Part shown: one piece after another, positions 41,786 through 47,123 of the stretch | How the letters are laid out: each line of letters starts with the position of its first letter | How positions within the stretch are numbered: position 1 is the stretch's first letter | Assembly: GCA_009780175.1 (NCBI GenBank) | Contig: WRAO01000016.1 | Span: 1-47,123, forward strand | Length of the DNA: 47,123 nt | From: Oscillospiraceae bacterium | Lineage (GTDB): Bacteria > Bacillota > Clostridia > Oscillospirales > Oscillospiraceae | Reading direction: 5' to 3' | Made by a program: the position numbers and the translations under genes | Notes under the pieces: model-generated | The model's database searches: none | Told to the model about the DNA's origin: nothing | What the model saw: the letters and a program-made list of their open reading frames with translations, nothing else

Positions 41786-42085
41786 ATGAATGAACATGTT
41801 AAAACAGAACATATAGATTATGATGCAATAATAGAAGCTATAGGTGAAACTTATGGGCAAGAATGGTTTCTAATTTGTAAATGTCCTGTATGCAGTGAAA
41901 TTTATCTTTATGATAAAGAAGTGGACATCATTTTTCTAGACCCAACGAATATATCTGTAATACAAAATAGGGGCCCCTACTCGTGTAAAACATGTGGAGT
42001 TACTTTTGGAAAGGGCTCTACTCTAATTGAATCTACTTTAATTGAGGCAAAATCCAGCAAGTGGAGCTGGGTTATTAACACATAG
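41786..42085 (+). CDS. Small CPxC/CxxC zinc-ribbon-like protein of unknown function
   Basis: I do not recognise this 99-residue protein. Two Cys pairs (CPVC at about 33-36 and CKTC at about 68-71) suggest a zinc-ribbon knuckle, with an acidic, aromatic region between them (YLYDKEVDIIFLDP). It starts 3 bases after the murI stop, with GGAG near the murI end as ribosome site. It is visibly AT-rich, unlike murI and the DUF1934 gene, which suggests late acquisition. Candidate roles are a small transcription-associated or antitoxin-like protein, but nothing in sequence decides this. Confidence 0.6.
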   Translation: MNEHVKTEHIDYDAIIEAIGETYGQEWFLICKCPVCSEIYLYDKEVDIIFLDPTNISVIQNRGPYSCKTCGVTFGKGSTLIESTLIEAKSSKWSWVINT

Positions 42086-42151
42086 TATATAAGCATACTG
42101 CGGCATGAACACGGTATAACGGATGACACATACCAGATTGCGTGTGCTTCT

Positions 42152-42180
42152 TTGACAATCGTGCGCACACAGAGTATACT
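42152..42180 (+). promoter_or_regulatory. Promoter for the DUF1934-argS unit
   Basis: Consensus TTGACA (42152-42157), a 17-base spacer and TATACT (42175-42180). The spacer holds the palindrome GTGCGCAC. A GTAGGGGC repeat start follows at 42182. Confidence 0.85.
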
Positions 42181-42235
42181 CGTAGGGGCGCACAGTGTGT
42201 CCCGGTACCACCAACACAATTGAGGTCTAGCGAAT

Positions 42236-42673
42236 ATGAAAGATGTAATGATATCCATCAAAGGCGCCCATAGGCCCCACTTGGCGGAGGAAGACAGTTT
42301 CGAACTCATTACCGGCGGAACCTATCACAACGAAGGTGCGGAGACGATGTTTTCCTACATGGAAACCGAGATGACCGGCATGGCCGGCACGCGGACAACG
42401 TTTCATGTGAGTCCCGAAAAGGTTACGCTCACACGGGAAGGCACCATGAACGCCCAGATGATCTTTGAACAGGGCAAAAAGCATCTGTTTCTCTACGAGA
42501 CGCCCTACGGCGCCACGGGGATGGGTGTAGACACGAGGCGGCTGTTCGCGGATTTCGGCGTACCCGGCGGAGATGTGGAAATCGACTACACAATAGACGT
42601 AGACGGCGTGGTTGTCAGTGAGAACAGTTTTGTAATCAGCGTGAGGGAGTCCGGCAGGGGCCTCGGCGCGTAA
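42236..42673 (+). CDS. DUF1934 family protein (YwiB-like)
   Basis: This 145-residue soluble beta-barrel-type protein matches DUF1934 (Bacillus YwiB): MKDVMISIKGAH, a central TMFSYMETEMTGMAGT-x-T-x-F segment, TREG, and the closing strand EIDYTIDVDGVVVSENSFVISV. In many Firmicutes this gene lies directly ahead of argS, as here, and the conserved pairing is the main clue to its orthology. Function is unknown; a lipocalin-like ligand-binding fold has been reported for the family as I recall. GAGG lies about 10 bases before the ATG. Confidence 0.85.
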   Translation: MKDVMISIKGAHRPHLAEEDSFELITGGTYHNEGAETMFSYMETEMTGMAGTRTTFHVSPEKVTLTREGTMNAQMIFEQGKKHLFLYETPYGATGMGVDTRRLFADFGVPGGDVEIDYTIDVDGVVVSENSFVISVRESGRGLGA

Positions 42674-42681
42674 AGATCAAA

Positions 42682-42724
42682 GCCTCCCGCTCAGAGGGAG
42701 GTGGCGCGAAGCGCCGGAGGGAGT
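42682..42724 (+). repeat. Short palindromic repeat carrying the argS ribosome site
   Basis: CCTCCC (42683-42688) faces GGGAGG (42696-42701), then GGCGC-GAA-GCGCC (42703-42715), then GGAGGGAG (42716-42723), which is the Shine-Dalgarno sequence of argS 7 bases before the ATG. CCTCCC could also pair with that site and hide it. Confidence 0.55.
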
Positions 42725-42730
42725 ACAAAG

Positions 42731-44425
42731 ATGGCAAATACGATAGAGAGCGCAAGAACAGAGATCGGCGTACTGTTGGAGGCGGCCTATAATAAGGCTG
42801 TGGCAGATGGCGTCCTGCCTCCCGGCGGGGAGAGCGTCATAGGGACGATCGACATCCCGCGCGACGAAAAAAACGGTGACTACGCCTCCGCTTGGGCGAT
42901 GGCGGCGGCGAAGCCGCTGGGTCTGCCGCCGCGGAAGATCGCGGAAGCCTTGGTCGAGCGGATTTCGCTGGATGGCAGCTATTTCACCGAGGTGGAGATC
43001 GCAGGTCCCGGATTTCTCAACTTCCGGCTCGCGGAGCGGTGGTATCGGGAAGTCTTGCAAACCGTCGAAACTCTGGACCGCGATTATGGGCGCATTGATG
43101 TGGGGCAGGGGCAGAAGGTTATGGTTGAGTTTGTCTCCGCGAACCCAACCGGGGCGATGACGATAGGCAATGCCCGCGGCGGTGTACTGGGAGACACAAT
43201 GGCGGCGGTGCTTGATCGGGCCGGATATGATGTCTGGCGCGAGTTCTATGTCAACGACGCGGGCAATCAGGTGGAATTGTTTGCTGAGAGCTTAGAAGCT
43301 CGTTACATCCAACTGATTCGCGGCGAAGAGGCTGTGACTTTTCCGGAAAACGGTTATCACGGCGAGGACCTAAAAGCCCTCGCGCAGCTTTTCTATGACC
43401 AACACGGTGAGGCCTATCTCGACATAGACGAGCAAACGCGCCGGGCCGACATGATGGCCTTTGGCCTGGCGTATAACATCGCGAAGATGAAAGCGGATCT
43501 CGAGCGGTACGGCATTACGTATGACCGCTGGTTCATGGAGTCTGAACTCTATGATTCCGGCTATTTGGAGGAGACGATCCAACTTCTCATAGACGGCGGC
43601 CACACGTATGAAAAAGACGGTGCGCTTTGGCTCAACCTCAAAGACCTCGGCGCGGAAAAAGACGATGTGCTCCGCCGCGCCAACGGACACTATACCTATT
43701 TCGCTGCCGATATCGCCTATCATCGGGATAAATTTGTCAAGCGTGGGTTCGACCGCGTGATCGATGTCTGGGGCGCCGACCATCACGGACACGCGATCCG
43801 TTTCAAGAAAATTTTGCCGGCGATTGGTATTGATCCGGAAAAGCTGGACTTTCTCATCATGCAGATGGTCCGTCTGACGCGAGACGGGGAGACAGTAAGG
43901 GTCTCCAAACGCACCGGTAAGTCCATCACCTTGGCGGACCTCTTGGATGAGATTCCAAAAGACGCCGCCCGCTTCTTCTTTAGCACGAAGCCGGATACGC
44001 ATTTGGAGTTCGACCTCGGCCTTGCCGTCCGCGAGGATAGCGAGAATCCGATCTATTACATCCACTATGCCCACGCTCGGATATGTACACTAGTAAAAGC
44101 CCTAGCGGATGAGGGGGAGACAGTGCCCAAGACAGCCAATGTCGATTTTGCCCAGATCATGGGAGTGGACGAGCGGGCGCTCATTAAAGCGATTGCGAGA
44201 TTGCCCGAAGAAGTCCGCATCGCCGCCAGAGACTACGATCCTTCGAAGGTCAACCGCTATGCCCAAGAACTCGCGGCGGCATTCCACGGGTTTTACAGCC
44301 ACTGCCGAATCAAAGGCGAAGCCCCGGAACTGCTTCGGGCACGGCTAAAGCTAGCCGACACCGCCCGGCGGACAATCGCCTGTTGCTTGGATGTGCTGGG
44401 TGTGTCCGCGCCGGAGCGGATGTGA
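42731..44425 (+). CDS. argS: Arginyl-tRNA synthetase
   Basis: This 564-residue class I synthetase charges tRNA-Arg. The N-terminal Add-1 domain comes first, then the catalytic core with VEFVSANPTGAMTIGNARGGVLGD, FYVNDAGNQVELF, GADHHGHAIRFKK and the KMSKS-loop equivalent VRVSKRTGKSITLADLL. The C-terminal anticodon-binding helices end in LGVSAPERM, the usual ArgRS terminus. The HIGH-type signature reads TIGN; clostridial enzymes usually show HxGN, so the first His is Thr here. The ATG at 42731 follows GGAGGGAG; the frame is open slightly upstream through the repeat. It forms a unit with the DUF1934 gene. Confidence 0.96.
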   Translation: MANTIESARTEIGVLLEAAYNKAVADGVLPPGGESVIGTIDIPRDEKNGDYASAWAMAAAKPLGLPPRKIAEALVERISLDGSYFTEVEIAGPGFLNFRLAERWYREVLQTVETLDRDYGRIDVGQGQKVMVEFVSANPTGAMTIGNARGGVLGDTMAAVLDRAGYDVWREFYVNDAGNQVELFAESLEARYIQLIRGEEAVTFPENGYHGEDLKALAQLFYDQHGEAYLDIDEQTRRADMMAFGLAYNIAKMKADLERYGITYDRWFMESELYDSGYLEETIQLLIDGGHTYEKDGALWLNLKDLGAEKDDVLRRANGHYTYFAADIAYHRDKFVKRGFDRVIDVWGADHHGHAIRFKKILPAIGIDPEKLDFLIMQMVRLTRDGETVRVSKRTGKSITLADLLDEIPKDAARFFFSTKPDTHLEFDLGLAVREDSENPIYYIHYAHARICTLVKALADEGETVPKTANVDFAQIMGVDERALIKAIARLPEEVRIAARDYDPSKVNRYAQELAAAFHGFYSHCRIKGEAPELLRARLKLADTARRTIACCLDVLGVSAPERM

Positions 44426-44432
44426 GAATATC

Positions 44433-44463
44433 AAAACCCCCTGCCATGTGGCGAGGGGGTTTT
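44433..44463 (+). terminator. Terminator after argS
   Basis: AAAACCCCCT (44433-44442) pairs with AGGGGGTTTT (44454-44463), with an inner GCC/GGC pair. TGTTTTT follows. Confidence 0.85.
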
Positions 44464-44486
44464 TGTTTTTCACATCAATACTCTAT

Positions 44487-44887
44487 ATTATGAGCCTGCG
44501 GCACGCTTTGCTTGTTTCGCTGAAGCGAGGTACTTTTTTGCGTTGGCAAAAAAGTACCCAAAAAAGCAATTTAAGAGAAACCGAATGGTTTCTCTTAAAG
44601 ATCTCTTCCTTTTTGACTTTTGGTTTGGGGGCATTCAGGGTTTGTGGTTCCGCCTGCCGGCGGAGGTTTGTATCGCTTTCGGGCGTGTGTGTTCTTGTGC
44701 GGTACGCTAGACGAATGTGCGGTGGTTTGCTATGCACTAAGTTCAAAAGGAAGAGATTTTCAAGAGAAACCATTCGGTTTCTCTTGAATTGTTTTTTTGC
44801 CTCCTTTTTGCCAACGCAAAAAGGAGGTCGCCTTCGGCGAAAGCGAAGCAATGGGTCTACCGACCGAGGTAGAAATATCTCTATAGC
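44487..44887. repeat. Nested-hairpin repeat element, copy C (inverted relative to A and B)
   Basis: This non-coding stretch of about 400 bases lies between the argS terminator and the end of the YyaL-like gene. Read on the minus strand it follows copy B closely: CGCTTTCGCCGAAGGCGACC, the CCTCCTTTTTGC hairpin, AAGAGAAACC/GGTTTCTCTT, CTTTTGAACTTAGTGCATAGC, then CCACCGCACATTCGTC and so on to the GAGCC-TGC terminal hairpin. It lacks the central CCGCCTCGCCCGGCGG hairpin (roughly 55-60 bases) present in A and B. Its far end shares TTGCTTCGC and GGTAG-type sequence with copy A rather than B. Confidence 0.8.
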
Positions 44888-44892
44888 AAAAA

Positions 44893-46854
44893 TCACCTGC
44901 GTAGTATCTCCCCCAGCACCCGCTGATCCACCACCGGCCGATGGCACCCGGACCGATCGCAATAATACGCCGCGGCCTGCCCTTCGACGGGCAAAGCTGT
45001 TTCGGCAGACGGCACCAAGCGGTCTACCGGAGCCTGCGGCCCGCCCGGCTCGCCGACGACGGCCACTTGTAGGAAAGGGAAGTATCCAGCAACGGCATCT
45101 ACCAAGGCCCGCTGATCCTGCCCCGGTGAAATCGTAAGCGTGCTGATGTTCCCGAGGAGCAAAATCGCAGAGAGCAATCCCGTGGCGGACGCGGGATAGC
45201 GGCTCATCGCCCCAAGACCTCCCGCGAGGATGCCTTCGGCGGTGGTGAGATAGGTTTCGTCCCGCGTTAACGCGTGGAGCCGGAGCAGATTCGAGGCGGC
45301 GACAGCATTGCCGGAGGGCAGCGCGCTGTCGAGGTAGACTTTTTGCCGAAGTGGCAGATCGGTCACATCTCGGCCGGAGAGGAAGAGGCCGCCGCCCGCG
45401 CCGCCGAAGAGCTCCATCATATGGGCGTTCCAGGTGAGGGCGAGGCCCAGCCATTTTGGGTCGAAGGTAGCCTGATAGAGTTCGGTGAGGGCGAGGGTCA
45501 GGTAGGCGTAGTCGTCGAGGACGGCTTTTTGGTGTGAGCTGCCGTCGATATAGGATGCATAGAGCCTGCCGCTGAGACAGAGGTGCTCGAGGATGAATTG
45601 GCAAATCTCCTCCGCGAGGCCGATCCACGCGGACTCACCGAGGAGTCGTCCAGCTGAGGCGAGCGCGGCGGCGAGGAGCGCGTTGGAGGAGGCGATGGCC
45701 TTCTCGTCGCGGAAGGGATAGTCGCGCTTTTGCCGATGCGTGTAGAGCAGGGCCAGGTCTTTGGCATATTCGTCGGTGAGTCCTTGCCCGATCCGGTGGG
45801 GGAGGCTGAGATTGTCTCCAATGCCATAGGCTTCGCAGAATTTGGTCCCGCGTTCTAAGCCAAGGACTTCGGTGACTTGCGCGCGCGTCCAGAGATAGAA
45901 TACGCCCTCGCCGTCCTCGTTTTCGGCGTCTAGAGCGGTGTAAAACCCGCCATCTGGTCCGGTAAACTCGCGGCGCACAAAAGCAACGCAGGACCGGGCG
46001 ATTTCGGCGAATCGCGGCTCCTTCAATGTGATAGAAGCCTCGGCGTAGGTGAGGATTGCCATGGCGTTGTCATAGAGCATTTTTTCATAGTGCGGAATAT
46101 GCCATTCGCGGTCTGTGCTGTAGCGGAAGAATCCGCCGCCCGCGTGATCGTAAAGTCCGCCCTCAGCCATGCCGGTGAGCGTGGTGGCGACGATTTCGCG
46201 GGCGCGATCAGCATCCTCCGCCGTCTCCGCCCAGCGCAGGAGGAAGAGCAGCCGCTGCAAGGCCGGAAATTTTGGGGCCGGATGAAACCCGCCATAGGTG
46301 GGGTCAAACGAAGCGTCAAGCGCCTCGACGCCGGCGACCAGGCAGGCATAGCGATCCGCATCTCCACCGGGGACAGGACGGGAGAGGAAACTGAGCAGTT
46401 CCAATCCCGCGCCCGTTAGACGTTCTCGCTCACTCTGCCACATGTCGCGGACGCGGGTGAGGAGGCCGAGGAGGCTCTGTTTTGGGAAATACGTTCCGGC
46501 GAAGAAGGGGCTTTTGTCGTGGCCGAGGAAGACGGTGAGCGGCCAGCCGCCCTGACCTGTCAAGGCGGTGCAGGCTTCCATATAGAGGTGGTCGATGTCC
46601 GGCCGCTCCTCGCGGTCCAGCTTGATGGACACGAAGTGATTATTGAGCATATAGGCCACCTGTTCGTCCATAAAGCTCTCGCGATTCATCACGTGGCACC
46701 AGTGACAGGAGGAGTAGCCGACAGACAAGAAGATAGGCGCGTCCCGTTCTCGGGCTTCGGCAAACGCGGCGGGTCCCCATTCGTGCCAGTGGATCGGGTT
46801 TTCGGCGTGGCTCCGCAGATAAGGCGACGCGGCGGATTTGAGTCTGTTTTCCAT
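44893..46854 (-). CDS. Thioredoxin-domain protein of the YyaL/SPATA20 (DUF255) family
   Basis: This is a 653-residue protein. The N-terminal thioredoxin-like domain has NPIHWHEWGPAAFAEA, then the redox motif VGYSSCHWCHVMNRESF (Cys-x-x-Cys near residue 50), and GGWPLTVFL with AGTYFP. The rest is an alpha/alpha six-barrel like that of sugar epimerases (GGFYTALDAENEDGEGVFYLWT, LEHLCLSGRLYASYI, LDDYAYLTLALTELYQ). The family is widespread, and its function is poorly defined. The ATG at 46854 is preferred for GGAG 9 bases upstream; an ATG at 46869 is possible. It ends 6 bases from repeat copy C. Confidence 0.92.
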   Translation of the reverse strand: MENRLKSAASPYLRSHAENPIHWHEWGPAAFAEARERDAPIFLSVGYSSCHWCHVMNRESFMDEQVAYMLNNHFVSIKLDREERPDIDHLYMEACTALTGQGGWPLTVFLGHDKSPFFAGTYFPKQSLLGLLTRVRDMWQSERERLTGAGLELLSFLSRPVPGGDADRYACLVAGVEALDASFDPTYGGFHPAPKFPALQRLLFLLRWAETAEDADRAREIVATTLTGMAEGGLYDHAGGGFFRYSTDREWHIPHYEKMLYDNAMAILTYAEASITLKEPRFAEIARSCVAFVRREFTGPDGGFYTALDAENEDGEGVFYLWTRAQVTEVLGLERGTKFCEAYGIGDNLSLPHRIGQGLTDEYAKDLALLYTHRQKRDYPFRDEKAIASSNALLAAALASAGRLLGESAWIGLAEEICQFILEHLCLSGRLYASYIDGSSHQKAVLDDYAYLTLALTELYQATFDPKWLGLALTWNAHMMELFGGAGGGLFLSGRDVTDLPLRQKVYLDSALPSGNAVAASNLLRLHALTRDETYLTTAEGILAGGLGAMSRYPASATGLLSAILLLGNISTLTISPGQDQRALVDAVAGYFPFLQVAVVGEPGGPQAPVDRLVPSAETALPVEGQAAAYYCDRSGCHRPVVDQRVLGEILRR

Positions 46855-46892
46855 AGGGTTCATCTCCATAGAGGAATTTTCCCATTAGTCTG

Positions 46893-46904
46893 CCCGCATG
46901 CGGG
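46893..46904. promoter_or_regulatory. CCCGCATGCGGG palindrome between direct repeats upstream of the YyaL-like gene
   Basis: A perfect 12-base palindrome lies between two copies of GAGGAATTTT (46871-46880 and 46913-46922). It lies in the leader/promoter area of the YyaL-like gene. No clear -35/-10 pair is visible. Confidence 0.35.
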
Positions 46905-46951
46905 AGATTCATGAGGAATTTTGGCGGAGAAAAATTTGACAGTGAAAAAGA

Positions 46952-46978
46952 GCAAAGTCAAAGGAAGATAGACTTTGC
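46952..46978 (-). terminator. Terminator after the recombinase gene
   Basis: GCAAAGTC (46952-46959) and GACTTTGC (46971-46978) form an 8-bp stem; on the minus strand TCTTTTTC follows. It would end the recombinase transcript. Confidence 0.6.
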
Positions 46979-47004
46979 ATGTTTCGTATTCTTTTTCTCA
47001 GCAG

Positions 47005-47123
47005 CTAAAACAATGCGGCGGAGAGATAAATCTTATCTCTATCTTCCTGCGCGATGCCGAGGTATCGCTTTGTGATCTCATACGAAGAGTGGCTGTAAAT
47101 GTCCATCAGCATAACAGGGGAGA
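47005..47123 (-). CDS. C-terminal end of a tyrosine recombinase/integrase (partial, 5' end outside window)
   Basis: The minus strand is open from the window edge to the TAG at 47005-47007, giving 38 residues. MLMDIYSHSSYEITKRYLGI, followed by AQEDRDKIYLSAALF, is the classic C-terminus of phage/transposon-type tyrosine recombinases. The His in SHSS and the nucleophilic Tyr in KRYLGI are in the expected places. Only this tail is visible, so completeness and the element it belongs to cannot be judged. It suggests that a mobile element, or its remnant, begins just right of this window. Confidence 0.75.
   Translation of the reverse strand, partial: SPVMLMDIYSHSSYEITKRYLGIAQEDRDKIYLSAALF

Noticed and set aside
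40946-41860. Minus-strand frame of about 300 codons opposite murI
   Set aside because: Glutamate racemase motifs are clear on the plus strand; the antisense product is unlike any protein I know.
44391-45137. Long plus-strand frame of about 248 codons over repeat copy C
   Set aside because: It starts inside argS, runs through hairpin repeats and then antisense to the YyaL-like gene. It lacks a ribosome site and its composition is that of palindromes, not protein.
44483-45628. Minus-strand frame of about 380 codons across copy C and the YyaL-like gene
   Set aside because: It overlaps the real YyaL-like gene in another frame and continues into non-coding repeat; no family resemblance.
1-47123. 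tRNA or rRNA genes, CRISPR arrays
   Set aside because: I saw no cloverleaf-like segment with CCA-end features, no rRNA signatures and no regular spacer array; a covariance-model scan would be needed to exclude small RNAs fully.

Overview
This 47 kb window looks like a chromosomal segment of a Gram-positive anaerobe of the class Clostridia; I cannot name a genus. The basis is S-layer-homology (SLH) surface proteins, a one-step diaminopimelate dehydrogenase, AddAB instead of RecBCD, strong AGGAGG-type ribosome sites with frequent TTG/GTG starts, near-consensus sigma-A promoters with 17-bp spacers, and a split PurH pathway with a PurO-type IMP cyclohydrolase. Most genes are fairly GC-rich by eye. 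The left 4.4 kb, the gene at 39760-40206 and the small gene at 41786-42085 are visibly more AT-rich.

Layout. 1-4.4 kb: the tail of one SLH protein, two tandem Rrf2-type regulators with a conserved Cys triplet, and a 923-residue beta-helix/SLH surface protein. 4.4-9.8 kb: mnmG, meso-diaminopimelate dehydrogenase, a convergent dut plus lipoprotein pair, and a polysaccharide deacetylase. The lipoprotein is a solute-binding protein whose normal C-terminal segment lies at its N-terminus, an apparent circular permutation. 9.7-12.9 kb: an MFS transporter, an alkaline-phosphatase-superfamily enzyme and a DUF554 membrane protein. 13-16.8 kb: a minus-strand operon of M28 peptidase lipoprotein, YdcF-like protein, trmL and purD. 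16.8-23.8 kb: a small zinc-binding fusion protein, then the main purine cluster purF-purM-purN, a PIG-V-like mannosyltransferase, IMP cyclohydrolase and AICAR transformylase. PurF lacks the N-terminal catalytic Cys. 24.3-28.5 kb: a MacA/MacB-type export operon whose adaptor carries a roughly 340-residue insertion with a Pro-rich linker and a Phe-Asp 'FPDFDF' repeat. 29-36.7 kb: addB-addA plus an unknown membrane protein. 36.8-40.7 kb: a YcxB-like protein, HtrA, TadA, a pyridoxamine-oxidase-fold protein and a short unknown gene with a palindrome on its promoter. 40.8-44.4 kb: murI, a small CPxC protein, a DUF1934 protein and argS. 44.9-46.9 kb: a YyaL/SPATA20-type thioredoxin-domain protein. 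At the right edge is the tail of a tyrosine recombinase.

The main non-genic signal is a roughly 0.4-kb repeat built of nested hairpins with mirror-image arms and no coding capacity. It is present three times (about 23.84-24.24, 28.60-29.02 and 44.49-44.89 kb). Two copies are in direct orientation and flank the export operon; the third is inverted. The most unusual items are this element, the FPDF-insert adaptor and the permuted binding protein. Most of the rest is housekeeping: purine synthesis, cell-wall precursors, tRNA modification and charging, and DNA repair.
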